Assembly (NCBI GenBank): GCA_044375105.1
Contig: JBILNK010000016.1
Location: forward strand, 1-38,490
Reading direction: 5' to 3'
DNA length: 38,490 bases
Origin: JBIKLM01 sp044375105
GTDB taxonomy: Bacteria; Planctomycetota; UBA1135; GCA-002686595
This document shows positions 8,268 through 17,493 of the stretch, one piece after another (the first letter of the stretch is position 1; every line of letters begins with the position of its first letter). The notes under the pieces were generated by a model that saw only the letters and a list, made by a program, of their open reading frames with translations, searched no databases and had not been told where the DNA came from. The translations under genes were made by a program, and so were the position numbers.

Positions 8268-9479
8268 ATGGCTATTCTTCCTACCGTGTTGCTGGCCTGC
8301 TTGCTTGGATCCGACTGGTTGGTCGATCCTGCGGGCGGAGGAGACTTCACTTCGATCCAGGCGGCGATCGCCTCGTCCGCGGTCCAGCCAGGGGATCGGC
8401 TCTGGATCGCGCCCGGGGAATACGGGCAGATCTCGCTGGCCAAGTCCCTGGATCTGCTGGCCCTTCCCGGGCAGCGCTTCCATGCGGACCAGGTGCTGGT
8501 GCAGGGCATTGCGGGCCTGACCATCCAGGGCCTGACCGCGCGCTACCTGCTGATCGAAGACGTCCAGGGGCGTGTGGAGCTCCTGGACGTGGAGGTGGGC
8601 CGGGACGCGGTCATCGCCGGCGATCCCACGGTGGCGATGGTCTACGGCCAGACCCAGATCTACCGCTGCCCCGAGGTGCTCATGGCGGGCTGCCTGCTGC
8701 GCGGCACGCGGCAGTGTTATCCGGACTACAGCACGTCGCCAAAGACCGCGCTGGTCCTCGAGGACTCGCGCGTCTCGATCGCTGCGACCACGATCCTCGG
8801 TCCGGAGGATCTGGGCGTGACCGCCGGGGTTTACTTCTGCACCCCCCACTATCCGAGCCCTCCCGCGCTCTCCGCCCACAACACGCAGCTCAGCCTGAGC
8901 GGGGTGACCATCCTGGGCGGCGCTTCCAACATGCCCGGTGGCTGGGCCTTGCGGATGGACGGCGGCGGCTTGGACGCGCGCGGCAGCGGGGTCGAGCTGT
9001 GGAGCGCGGGCCAGGCCCAGACCGACCCGATCGCAGGAACGGGAGCGACCGGCGTCCTGAGCGGCATCCAGCTCTCCCCGCCGACGCTTCCCGCTTGGCT
9101 CAGCTCCCCCACCGAGCTGCTGCCCCTGCTTTCCGCCCCGGCCCTGGCCGACGCCGGCGGCAGCTACACGATCGAACTCTGGGCGCCGCCGGGCGAGCCC
9201 GCGGCGGTGCTGCTCTCGGCCTTTCCGGCTTTGGATCTGCAGGTCTTGGCGCCCCTGGGCGCCCTGTGGTTCGACCCGCTCGCGCCCTTCGCTTCCTACC
9301 TGGAACTCGGAGCCGGCTTCGTCCAGCCGGCGGCGCGCACCTTCACGCTGCCGTCGGCCCCGGCGCTGCTCGGCAGCGTGATCACGCTGCAGGCCTTCCT
9401 GCCCCCCTGCGGCACCCCGGCCTGCTCCTGGGGCGGCCAGGGCAGCTTGACCCCGCCGATCGCCGCCCTGGTGCATTGA
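8268..9479 (+). CDS. Secreted right-handed parallel beta-helix protein
   Basis: The chosen ATG gives 403 residues and places a short hydrophobic signal (MAILPTVLLACLLG) at the front. Upstream codons in the same open frame are shadow-like. Residues 18-50 contain VDPAGGGDFTSIQAAI and DRLWIAPGEY, the standard opening of pectate-lyase-like parallel beta-helix proteins in Planctomycetota. Short hydrophobic strands follow (LTIQGLTARYL, RVELLDVEVG, LSLSGVTILGG), matching helix turns. From about residue 300 a separate beta domain begins, with AGGSYTIELWAPPG, and includes a Cys pair near the C-terminus. No lyase active-site residues were recognised, so a binding or structural role at the cell surface is as likely as polysaccharide cleavage. 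The gene stands in front of the sulfatase-like gene on the same strand, 268 bases away. Confidence 0.85.
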   Translation: MAILPTVLLACLLGSDWLVDPAGGGDFTSIQAAIASSAVQPGDRLWIAPGEYGQISLAKSLDLLALPGQRFHADQVLVQGIAGLTIQGLTARYLLIEDVQGRVELLDVEVGRDAVIAGDPTVAMVYGQTQIYRCPEVLMAGCLLRGTRQCYPDYSTSPKTALVLEDSRVSIAATTILGPEDLGVTAGVYFCTPHYPSPPALSAHNTQLSLSGVTILGGASNMPGGWALRMDGGGLDARGSGVELWSAGQAQTDPIAGTGATGVLSGIQLSPPTLPAWLSSPTELLPLLSAPALADAGGSYTIELWAPPGEPAAVLLSAFPALDLQVLAPLGALWFDPLAPFASYLELGAGFVQPAARTFTLPSAPALLGSVITLQAFLPPCGTPACSWGGQGSLTPPIAALVH

Positions 9480-9747
9480 TCGGCCCGCGCCTCCGGTAGG
9501 GACCGGGCCGGTCTCGGTCGAGGCAGCGCTCCGCCGCCGGTCCGAGGCAAACCGGCGACCGGAGCGATCGGTGGGGCACCGGGCTCAAGCAGTTGTTGAA
9601 GGCGGCGCTCCTCTGCGAGCTCCGGCCGCGCTGCCGTCCGACCGCTCGGCTGTTTTCCAGGCCCCAGGACCGCTGGGCGCGAAGCCCTGGTCCTCGCGCC
9701 ACCGGGTCAAGCGGGCGGCGATCGCGCGCGGCTCGCTAAGCTCCGGC

Positions 9748-11073
9748 ATGCGCTGGATCTTGGCCTGTTCGTGCCTGCTGGCCCTGGGCTGCGCTCGGCG
9801 GCCAGCGGAAGCGCCCCGCGACGTGCTGGTGGTGCTGCTCGATGCGCTGCGGGCGGATGCCCTGGGCTGTTACGGCGCGGGGCGGGATACCAGCCCGGCC
9901 CTGGATGCTTTTGCGGCCCGCGGCCTGCGCGTCGAAGGGGCCTTTGCAAGCGCTTCCTACACCCTGGCCTCGGTGGCTTCCCTGTTCACCGGGGAGCGCC
10001 CGGCCGCCCACCGCGTGCTGGGACTGGCCACCAATGTCCTACCGCCCAGCCTGCCGACCCTGGCCCAGGCCTGCGCCGAAGCAGGCTTCGCCACGGCCGG
10101 ATTTTCGTCGAATCCCCATGTCGTCGAAGCCGGCGGTTTCGGGCGCGGCTTCGAGCGTTTCGAATACCTGCCCCGGGATCGCTTCGACCTGCACAGCGTG
10201 CCGGCTTCGGTTTCCACGGAATTCTTGGGCTGGTGGCGCTCCGAAGCGGCGCGGCCACGTTTCGCTTACGTGCACGTGCTGCCGCCCCACCAGCCCTACG
10301 ACCCACCGCCGCCCTTCGACCAGCGCTTCGGGGCCGGGGCGGTGCCCCGCGAGCTGGGCCTCACCGACCGTCTGACGGCGCTCCAACAGGCGCGCGGCGC
10401 CGCGGACGATCCGCTGCTCTTGGCCCAAATCCGCGCCCGCTACGACGCCAACGTGGCCTACGCCGACGCCTGGTTCGGCGAGCTGCTGCAGACCCTCGAG
10501 CTGGAGCCCGGCGCCTCCCAGCGCCTCACGCTCGTCCTCGGCGACCACGGCGAGGGCTTCGGCGAGCACGGCGACATCCTGCACGGCGCCAACCCCTTCG
10601 CCGAGATGACCCGCGTGCCGCTGTTGCTCGCGGGCCCCGGGCTGATTCCGGGCGTGGTGCCGGGGGTTTTCTCCCTGGCCGACCTGCCCGCGACCCTAGG
10701 CGAGCTGCTGGGCGTGCCCTGGCCGGGCCCCGGGCGCTCGGCGGCAGCGGAGCTGCGCGCGGGCCGCCTGGACCCAGACCGCGAAGCCCTCTCGCGCTCC
10801 ATGGGCCAGCGCCCCCTGTGGGCCCTGCGCCGTGGGGACTGGACTTTCGTCCAGCAGCCCGGCGGCGATTTTTCGGCCCTGTTCCTGCGTTCCGTCGATC
10901 CGCTCGAGCAGCTGGACCGCAGCCCCGCCGAGCCCGCACAGGCCGCCGAGCTGCGGCTGCGCCTCGAAGCGCTGCTGACCGTGGACCAGGCCGCTGCCGC
11001 CGGCCGACCCGCCCCGCGCCGGCACAGCGGCGACCAGGGGGCGCTGCGCGCGTTGGGTTACCTGGGCGATTGA
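9748..11073 (+). CDS. Sulfatase/alkaline-phosphatase superfamily lipoprotein without the formylglycine Cys
   Basis: The ATG at 9748 yields 441 residues starting with a lipoprotein signal (LALGC, lipidated Cys15); the longer open frame upstream adds only low-complexity sequence. Superfamily features are clear: VVLLDALRADALGCYG with metal-binding Asp32, HQPYDPP with His181, and LGDHGEGFGEHG with Asp266/His267 and His274. In true type I sulfatases the nucleophile lies in C-x-P-S-R ten residues before the TG of LTG. Here the aligned residues are T72-L-A-S-V, so formylglycine cannot form and Thr72 is the candidate nucleophile, as in phosphoethanolamine transferases and phosphatases of the superfamily. 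A phospho-transfer or hydrolase role on the outer face of the membrane is inferred. The gene converges with DUF72. Confidence 0.9.
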   Translation: MRWILACSCLLALGCARRPAEAPRDVLVVLLDALRADALGCYGAGRDTSPALDAFAARGLRVEGAFASASYTLASVASLFTGERPAAHRVLGLATNVLPPSLPTLAQACAEAGFATAGFSSNPHVVEAGGFGRGFERFEYLPRDRFDLHSVPASVSTEFLGWWRSEAARPRFAYVHVLPPHQPYDPPPPFDQRFGAGAVPRELGLTDRLTALQQARGAADDPLLLAQIRARYDANVAYADAWFGELLQTLELEPGASQRLTLVLGDHGEGFGEHGDILHGANPFAEMTRVPLLLAGPGLIPGVVPGVFSLADLPATLGELLGVPWPGPGRSAAAELRAGRLDPDREALSRSMGQRPLWALRRGDWTFVQQPGGDFSALFLRSVDPLEQLDRSPAEPAQAAELRLRLEALLTVDQAAAAGRPAPRRHSGDQGALRALGYLGD

Positions 11074-11116
11074 GCTCCCCGGACTGCCTTTCAGGTGCGG
11101 CTGGGGCTGCATGCTT

Positions 11117-11130
11117 GCGGACCAGTCCGC
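11117..11130. terminator. Small hairpin between convergent genes
   Basis: GCGGA and TCCGC pair around CCAG immediately beside the stop of the DUF72 gene and 44 bases after the sulfatase-like stop. The stem is short (5-6 bp), so the assignment is weak. Confidence 0.25.
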
Positions 11131-12024
11131 TCAGCCAAAGAGGTCCCCCGCAGGGCGCGGGCCGGCGATCGCGGACAGGGCTGGGAAGTGCTCGAGCCAG
11201 TGGGCCGGCAGGTCCTGCGGCGGCTGGCCGACGAGGGCCAGGAGCTCGACGCCGGCAGCGATGGCCTGGCCACCGAAGTGGTTGTTGGTGATGGCGTAGG
11301 TCGCGTCGCTGCGCGCGGCGATGCGCTCCAGGGAGCGGGCCAGCGGGACCAACTCGCTGCGCGCATAGGCGTAGCGATAGCGCTCGTCGCGGCCCGCGGC
11401 GGGGTCGAACCAGGCGGCGCTGTTGCGGCCGTGGAGGCGCAGGTAACCGATCGGACCGAGGCCCTCGAAATCCGCTGGCGGGTGGTCCTTTGCGGCCGGC
11501 AGGTCGATCCGGGCCAGCGAGGCCCCCGCAGCTTCGATCGCGCGCAGGTGGTCCCGGACATACCAGGCCCGCTGGCGCAGCTCGAGCACCGGATGCAGGT
11601 CGCGGGTCGCCGCCAGCAGGGCCGCCAGGTAGCGCTGTTCACGGACGCCCGGCGAGAAGCTGAAGGGGAACTGCAGCAGCAGCGCCGCGAAGCGCGGGCT
11701 TTCGAGCAGCGGGGCCAGGGCGGCGCGGAATTCGGTCAGGCCGGTATCCAGTTCGCGGGGCGTGCCGAAGCGCTGCTCGCGCCCATGGGTGAAGTCCTGA
11801 TGGAGTTTGGCCGTGAACCGGAACCGCGGGTGGGCGGCCGTGCGCTGCAGCCAGTCTCGGCAGTGTTCCGGTCGGGGCAGCCGATAGAAGCTGGAGTTGA
11901 TTTCCACGCAATCGAATACGCCCGCCAGCAGCTCGAGCCCGTGGTAGCCCCGCGGCTTGGGTCGCGGATGGATCGGGCCCTCCCAGTCCGCATAGGACCA
12001 GCCCGCGGGACCGACGCGGATCAC
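11131..12024 (-). CDS. DUF72 (YecE-like) TIM-barrel protein
   Basis: Starting at GTG 12024 gives 297 residues beginning with IRVGPAGWSYADWEG, the characteristic DUF72 opening. Other family phrases are VEINSSFYRLP, FRFTAKLHQDFTH, LLQFPFSF, YLRLHGRN and YAITNNHFGGQA. The family folds as a TIM barrel of unproven biochemical function; an active-site-like cleft with conserved Asn/His is typical. The GTG overlaps the stop of the preceding acyltransferase in the tetranucleotide GTGA, so translation is probably coupled and this start is well supported. It is the last gene of the minus-strand cluster. Confidence 0.92.
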   Translation of the reverse strand: MIRVGPAGWSYADWEGPIHPRPKPRGYHGLELLAGVFDCVEINSSFYRLPRPEHCRDWLQRTAAHPRFRFTAKLHQDFTHGREQRFGTPRELDTGLTEFRAALAPLLESPRFAALLLQFPFSFSPGVREQRYLAALLAATRDLHPVLELRQRAWYVRDHLRAIEAAGASLARIDLPAAKDHPPADFEGLGPIGYLRLHGRNSAAWFDPAAGRDERYRYAYARSELVPLARSLERIAARSDATYAITNNHFGGQAIAAGVELLALVGQPPQDLPAHWLEHFPALSAIAGPRPAGDLFG

Positions 12025-12740
12025 CAGTCGACCGGCACGCCCAGGGCGGCGTGGGCCTCCCGCTCGAGTTGCAGCAGGCGCTCGCGTACCCGTTCGGTCA
12101 GCGCCTCGAGCGCTGCTTCGTCGTCCCCCTCGCCCGCGCGGATCGGTTCGCCGTAGTGGATGCGCACGCGGCTGAAGGGTTTGGGGATCAGGAATCGGTC
12201 CCAGCTGCGCAGGCGCCAGGCGCGCTCGGCCGCGAAACCGATCGTGACGATCGGGAACCCCGTGGCACGCGACATCCAGCCGAGACCCAGGTTCATGCCG
12301 TGGCGCGGGCCGCGGGGGCCGTCCGGGGTGATCACCACGGTGCGCGCCGCGCGCAGCTCGCGCAGCATTTCGCGCAGGGCCCGGGAGGCCTGCTTGTTGG
12401 AAGACCCGCGGATGGTCGAGTAGCCGAAGCGCGGCAGCAGCCGGTGCATCAGCTCGCCGTCGCCGCTGGGGGAGACCAGCACGGCGATGCCGCGCCCCCG
12501 GTGCGGCACGACCCCCGGCAGCAGCCGGCCGTGCCACATGGCCACCAGGCGACCGCCTTCGCCGGCATCGACCGGAAATCGTTCGGGGTGGTCGAAGCGT
12601 ATGCGCCAGGTGGCGCTCAGCAGGCGCACCAGGCACACGCCCAGGCTCCCGATCAGCGGCAGGACCAGCGCGCGCCGCTTTTCGCGAACACTCATCTGGC
12701 GCCACGGCTTCCGGCGCGGCGTGGCGGCAGAGGAGTTCAT
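12021..12740 (-). CDS. DUF374-type lysophospholipid acyltransferase-family protein
   Basis: This 239-residue protein belongs to the LPLAT superfamily, DUF374 branch, which acylates lipid or lipid A-like acceptors at the inner membrane. One N-terminal hydrophobic helix (about residues 25-45) would hold it to the membrane. The motif MWHGRLLP around His70 followed by SPSGDGE with Asp94 occupies the place of the catalytic His/Asp, and TPDGPRGPRHG is the family glycine-rich block. The ATG at 12740 is preferred; another in-frame ATG at 12695 (MSVREKRR) would still precede the helix, and neither has a clear Shine-Dalgarno. It lies 70 bases after the 898-residue gene and overlaps DUF72 by 4 bases, so it is operonic. 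Confidence 0.88.
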   Translation of the reverse strand: MNSSAATPRRKPWRQMSVREKRRALVLPLIGSLGVCLVRLLSATWRIRFDHPERFPVDAGEGGRLVAMWHGRLLPGVVPHRGRGIAVLVSPSGDGELMHRLLPRFGYSTIRGSSNKQASRALREMLRELRAARTVVITPDGPRGPRHGMNLGLGWMSRATGFPIVTIGFAAERAWRLRSWDRFLIPKPFSRVRIHYGEPIRAGEGDDEAALEALTERVRERLLQLEREAHAALGVPVDW

Positions 12741-12810
12741 CGGGCGGCCAGGGACTCGACGGGCTGCCAAGGCCGTGCGCCGGCGCGCCGACCCCAGGCC
12801 AGCGCCCGGG

Positions 12811-15507
12811 TCAATTCGCGCGCACGTCGTCGCCCTGGCCCTGTTCGTCCTGACCGTTCGGTCCCAGGGAGCGCAGCAGGAAGCCGCCCTCGGAGGTCAG
12901 GGAATAGGCGAAGGGCCGGCCCCATTCATCGAGCGGCAACGGCGCGCCCTCGAGGCAGCCCTTGGGATAGCGCTGGGAGGGCGCGCTCAGATCGGCGAGT
13001 TCGCTCGGATAGCTGCCGCGGTCCCAGCGATAGACCTCCAGCAGGGTTTTGAGGCGCAGCAGCCCCTCGCGGGTGGCCTCGCCGTCGCCTGCCGCGGGCG
13101 CGGGCACCGCCTCGACCGGCTCGCTCCAGGCTTCCACGACCTCCCCCTCGGGGTCCGGGAAGACGACCTCTTCGGAGGTCGCGAAGCCGGCCAGCAGGGC
13201 GCTGAACACACCGCCCAGGGGGATTTCGGGACCGAAGGAGGAGTCGCAGCGCGTGACGCGGCCGGCCGGCGATTGGCGCGTGACCGACAGGGTCGGCCTG
13301 AAGTGCCGGGTGAGCAGGTCGGCGTCGGGGAGCTGGCTCAGGTCGAACGGCAGATCACCCCCGCCCCCACCGCCCGCCAGTGCCCCGAAGGTCTTGACCA
13401 GGCCGTACAGGGTGCCGATGTAGCGCGGATAGTCGATGAAGAGCAGCTCCTGCACGCCCTCGCCGAGGGCGGGGTTGCCGACCAGCGGCGAGCGCGGGCT
13501 GTCGGGCCCGGTCTCACGGCGCAGCTCGTCTTTGACCGCTTTCGAGCCGGTGCTGATCAGCAGCGTGTCGCCGCGCAGGCCGAAGACGTATTCGGCCGCC
13601 TCCGCTTGCGAGCCGGGCAGGGCCCCGTAGGGCTGCACCTTGAGCTCGTAGTAGGGCAGCTTCTTGTAGGGGCGATCCTTGAGGGAAAAGGACTCCGGCT
13701 CGAGCGCCACCAGACCGCGCAACCAGGCCTCGAGGCCGCGCTGCAACTTGGCCGCGTCCTTGGCCTTCAGGGTCAGGACCACCGAGGGCGGCGCCAGGCC
13801 GCGCACCAGGCCGACGCTGATGGCCACCTGGGGCTCGAGCTGCTGGATCAGATCGGTCTCGATCGAGAAGCCGCCGCGCTCTTGCAGCAGGGCCCGCGGG
13901 AAGTCGCCGCGCTCGCCCGGCCTGAAGCCCAGGCTGGTGTTCAAGAGCTCGAACAGGCGCCGGATGTCCGCTCCCCCGGCCCAGACCATGCCGGCCTCGG
14001 GGTCGACGCGGTCGAGCAGCGAGCCGTCCAGAGCCGAGCCGCCCAGCATCGCGGGGACCTGGCTGCCACCATCGGGCTGGAAGCGGTGCTTTTGAAATTG
14101 GCCGTCCACCAGGGAGGTGCGCGAGAACTGGGGCCCGAAGCCGCCGCTCAGCCACTCCACTAGGCCGCGGGTCAGCCCGTCGAGGGTGGGCACCGAGATC
14201 GGCACCGGCAGGTCTCCCAGTTCTCCGAGGCTCTGAGTGCCGAGCTGCTCGAGGCCCAGCTCCCCGAGCTGTCCCACCAAGGACCACAGGCTGTCGGTCT
14301 GGTAGACCTCCAGCACCGGTTGGCCGCCGGCGGGGCTGGTTGCGGCGCGCGCGCGGTCGAAGCTGGCCACGGAGGCGAGACCCTGCGGATTGGTGAGGCG
14401 CGGCTCGAGGTCGGCGATCCGGTTGCAGAGGCCTCCGAAGAGCAGGCGCTTGCTGTCGCTGGCGGCCCAAATCTCGACATAGCCCCAGCCGTCGTCCGAT
14501 CCCATGGTCAGGGCTCGCCATTCGCCGCCGCCGCTGCCGAGCGTGCGCCGCTGCAAGGGGGCCTCCGCGGGCAGGTTGCCCGCGATCTGATCGAGCAGGC
14601 CCGCTGCCACGCCCTCCTGATCGAACTCGAGGCACAGTTCGAAGCCCAGGTGAGGCAAGAGAGAACGACCGAGGGCAGCGGCCACCAGTTCCTCCAGGCT
14701 GTCGCCGGGCACCAAGTCCGCCGCCTGTCCTTCACCCCCCGCGTGGCCGTCGGAACCCAGGCTGATCACCGTGGGCACCATTTCGATTTCAGCGTCCTCG
14801 CCGGGATCGCCCCAGGCCTTGATCGTCGGGCGTTCGGTCAGCTGCAGCTGGTTGCCCCAGGCATCGCGGAGGAGCGGCTCGGGGAGGCCCAGCTGGGCCA
14901 GGTCGGTGATCGGGGGCGGGGGCTCCTCGCCTTCCTCCACCATCCAGGAGGCGGCCTGCGCTTCCCCCAGGGCGCGCTGGGCGCTCAGCACGGTAAGGGC
15001 GCTCTTCAGAACGTTCAGCTCGGACCCGAGGGCCTGTTCGAGGTCCTTGGGCCAGCTCAGGGAAAGGGACAGGGAGCGCGCGCTCTCGATCGCCCGCGGC
15101 AGGCCCATCTGCACCAGCTCGGTCGGTAGGGCGTCCAAAGAGAGTTGCTCGCTGGCCTGGGCAAGCAATTCATCCATCAAGACCTCTCCGCCGGTCAAGC
15201 GCTCGACCGCGGCGGCCAGGTCCGGATCGAAGACCAGTCGCGCCAGGGGCGAATCGAGGTAGGCCTGGGGCAGGGCGCGCACGTCCGGCAGGCGCAGATA
15301 GAGGGAAGCGCTGGCGGGGTGCAGCGCCGCGTGCCCGTCCGGCTCCGCGCCCAGGGCGGGCGCGGGGGCCGCCTGCGCGGTCGAGCGCGCGGCGGCGGGG
15401 TCGGCCGCCTGGGCAGTCGCCCTGGCTTGGCTGTGGCAGCGCGGCCCGACGGGAGCGGCGGTCGGGCAGAGGGGCGGCAGGAGCAGGAGCGCGGCGAGGA
15501 TCGGCAC
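12811..15507 (-). CDS. Large secreted DUF3352-like protein with two GspG-like head segments
   Basis: The 898-residue product starts at a GTG and has an N-terminal hydrophobic signal (residues 1-15) and an Ala-rich linker. From residue 65, HPASASLYLRLPDVRALPQAY resembles the opening of the DUF3352-type proteins common in Planctomycetota, and the body (300-780) continues that style. Two segments look like the globular head of the type II secretion pseudopilin GspG, without its N-terminal pilin helix. Segment one, about 160-268, has RDAWGNQLQL then ISLGSDGHAGGEG. Segment two, about 800-896, has RLKTLLEVYRWDRGSYPSEL, LDEWGRPFAYSL and LRSLGPNGQDEQGQGDDV. Role unknown; it follows the 505-residue gene by 46 bases and probably shares its operon. 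Confidence 0.85.
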   Translation of the reverse strand: MPILAALLLLPPLCPTAAPVGPRCHSQARATAQAADPAAARSTAQAAPAPALGAEPDGHAALHPASASLYLRLPDVRALPQAYLDSPLARLVFDPDLAAAVERLTGGEVLMDELLAQASEQLSLDALPTELVQMGLPRAIESARSLSLSLSWPKDLEQALGSELNVLKSALTVLSAQRALGEAQAASWMVEEGEEPPPPITDLAQLGLPEPLLRDAWGNQLQLTERPTIKAWGDPGEDAEIEMVPTVISLGSDGHAGGEGQAADLVPGDSLEELVAAALGRSLLPHLGFELCLEFDQEGVAAGLLDQIAGNLPAEAPLQRRTLGSGGGEWRALTMGSDDGWGYVEIWAASDSKRLLFGGLCNRIADLEPRLTNPQGLASVASFDRARAATSPAGGQPVLEVYQTDSLWSLVGQLGELGLEQLGTQSLGELGDLPVPISVPTLDGLTRGLVEWLSGGFGPQFSRTSLVDGQFQKHRFQPDGGSQVPAMLGGSALDGSLLDRVDPEAGMVWAGGADIRRLFELLNTSLGFRPGERGDFPRALLQERGGFSIETDLIQQLEPQVAISVGLVRGLAPPSVVLTLKAKDAAKLQRGLEAWLRGLVALEPESFSLKDRPYKKLPYYELKVQPYGALPGSQAEAAEYVFGLRGDTLLISTGSKAVKDELRRETGPDSPRSPLVGNPALGEGVQELLFIDYPRYIGTLYGLVKTFGALAGGGGGGDLPFDLSQLPDADLLTRHFRPTLSVTRQSPAGRVTRCDSSFGPEIPLGGVFSALLAGFATSEEVVFPDPEGEVVEAWSEPVEAVPAPAAGDGEATREGLLRLKTLLEVYRWDRGSYPSELADLSAPSQRYPKGCLEGAPLPLDEWGRPFAYSLTSEGGFLLRSLGPNGQDEQGQGDDVRAN

Positions 15508-15553
15508 GGTTGTGTGCTTTGGGTGTAGCGGAGAGCGGTCGATTGACTGCGGA

Positions 15554-17071
15554 TCAGGAACTCGCGTATTTGCGGAACTCCGCCTCGTGGGCCTCGAGGG
15601 CCTTGAACAGGGCCAAGGTGGCCTTCTCGACGTCGCCGCCGCCTTGGAAGGCCTCGCGCCAGGTGCGGTGGGCTTCCTGCACGGGCTGGCAATTGCCGTG
15701 CATCACGAAGGAGATCAGCAGGCCGCACTGGCTGGCCATCTTGCCGGCCTTGTCCGGGTCCGCCTGCATCGATTGGTCCGGCTGGAAGGCCAGAATCTTC
15801 GCCAGCGGATCGAGTCCGCCGCGCCGCTCGATGTTCTGCATGGCCCAGTGGCGTGGCCAGTGCACGTCGCCTCCCGAGGGCGCCGTGCGATCGATGAAGT
15901 AGCGCTCGAAGAAGGTCGCCGCTCCATAGCGCAGGCTGAACGGCAAGCGCTTCTCGCCGTAGAAGTCCTGCAGCGGGAACTTGCTTGGATCGAAGCGCGC
16001 GTTCTTTTTGCCGCTGGTGCTGGAGGTCAGTTTGGCGATCGCCTTGGGGCTCGGGTCGAGGGCCTCGACGTAGGACAGGCCGGCGGCCAGGCGAGCAGCG
16101 TGGCGGCCGAAGCGGTTGCCTGCTTCCGTGCTGGCATCCCAATAGCCGACGCCGCAGCCCAGGTATTTCGAGCTGGCCGGATCGAACCACAAGTCCGCGA
16201 AGAAGCCGTAGGTGCCGCCCGAGAACCCGAATGCCTCATAGGCCACGGTCTCGGAGCCCTTGGCCATGGCGTTGTACTGGTCGAGGGAATTGAGCAGCAG
16301 CAGGTGCGGCGGGGACTTGGGCGACACGCCGAAGAAAGCGTTGAGGTCGGAGAGTCCTCCATCGATCTCTTCGAGAGCTTTGATAGCCGTGGCGCGATCG
16401 AGCGTCGTCCAGAGCACGAAGTGGCGCCCGGGGATCTGCCACCATTGACCGAACTTGGAGTGGTACTGGTCCGCCTCTTCCAGGCTGAGCCACTGGTCGC
16501 CGCACTTCCAAAGGCCTTGCTCGAGCTTGGGCTTGTCCTCCGGCGCGATCCAGGTCAGGTCCTGCTTGACCCAGCCTTCGGTGACGCGCTTGTGCTCCTC
16601 CGGATCGACCCACTCGCCGCTCTCGAGCTTGACCCAGCCCTTCTCCAGGAACGGTACGTCCTTTGGATCGACCCAGGTGTCCTTGTAGCGCACGTACCCT
16701 TTGGCTTTGGCTTCGGCCTCTTCCTTCTGCTGCTGGTACTCGAGTTTCTTCTTCTCGTTGGGGAACCACTTGCCGTCGTACAACACGTGGCCCAGCAGCT
16801 CGTGGGCCTTGGCGTCACCGTCGTCGACCTCCAGGATCGCGCGCAGCACTTGCCGCGCTTCTTTGGTCATGCCGAAGGCTTCGGCCCAGTCGTAGACCTT
16901 CCAGAGCGCGACACGATCGCCCTTGGCTTCGGCCAGGCGCTTTTCGAATTCCGCCTTGCGGTCGTCCTGGGCGCGGTGGGACGGGAGCACTGGATGCGGG
17001 CTGGCCGCGTGGGCGGGCAGGGCGTCGCAGAGGAGGGCGGCCAGCAGCAGGTTGAGGGAGAGTTTCGACAT
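15554..17071 (-). CDS. Secreted 505-residue protein with Trp-rich 20-residue repeats
   Basis: A Sec signal (residues 1-22, ending PAHA) precedes a short helical region with a TPR-like feel (residues 37-95). Residues 97-208 then hold about five imperfect repeats of 20-21 residues built around an aromatic core: KWFPNEKK, TWVDPKD, EWVDPEE, TWIAPED and QWLSLEE, each joined by a GWVK- or GLWK-like linker. The remaining 300 residues (from FVLWTTLD on) resemble the non-catalytic part of DUF1570-like or peptidase-MA-like secreted proteins, but no HExxH motif is present, so an active metalloprotease is unlikely. It is the first gene of the minus-strand cluster. No function can be assigned. Confidence 0.83.
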   Translation of the reverse strand: MSKLSLNLLLAALLCDALPAHAASPHPVLPSHRAQDDRKAEFEKRLAEAKGDRVALWKVYDWAEAFGMTKEARQVLRAILEVDDGDAKAHELLGHVLYDGKWFPNEKKKLEYQQQKEEAEAKAKGYVRYKDTWVDPKDVPFLEKGWVKLESGEWVDPEEHKRVTEGWVKQDLTWIAPEDKPKLEQGLWKCGDQWLSLEEADQYHSKFGQWWQIPGRHFVLWTTLDRATAIKALEEIDGGLSDLNAFFGVSPKSPPHLLLLNSLDQYNAMAKGSETVAYEAFGFSGGTYGFFADLWFDPASSKYLGCGVGYWDASTEAGNRFGRHAARLAAGLSYVEALDPSPKAIAKLTSSTSGKKNARFDPSKFPLQDFYGEKRLPFSLRYGAATFFERYFIDRTAPSGGDVHWPRHWAMQNIERRGGLDPLAKILAFQPDQSMQADPDKAGKMASQCGLLISFVMHGNCQPVQEAHRTWREAFQGGGDVEKATLALFKALEAHEAEFRKYASS

Positions 17072-17493
17072 CGCTCGGCGGATACGGCGCTGGGTTTCCC
17101 CGCGCAGCCGCGGGGGGCCGGAATTCTAGGTCGCGGCGGAGCGGGGGAGGCGGCCGGAAGCCGCTGCGGTTCGTGTGCTGGCCGAGCGGGCCGGGGCGGT
17201 TCGGGGCCGCCGGGGGCGCGCCCGGGGCGGTCGAAGCCCCCCAGTTGCCGCGGCTCGGGCGCCCTTTTGGAATCGGGCTGGATGTCCTGGAGCTCGAACG
17301 GGGCGCCGGGGGGCGCCCGCCCCCCCTGGGCCGGGAGGGGCCCCCCGTCGGGCCGTGCTGGTGCCTGCGGGGGCAGGTCTGTGCCGAGGGGCCCGTCGCA
17401 GGGACCCCGGGATCACGGCGGGGTTGCTAGCGGCCGCACGAGCAGCGCCTTGGTGGCTGTTACACTTCCCGCTCCTCAGTCCGCTCCGCTCCC
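17072..17493. other. Very GC-rich divergent intergenic region
   Basis: This 422-base stretch between divergent starts holds no credible gene. It is extremely G/C-biased, with runs such as ggggcggttcgggg. Near the plus-strand gene the composition relaxes and TACACT at 17461 could be a -10 box, but no -35 at proper spacing was found. Confidence 0.5.
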
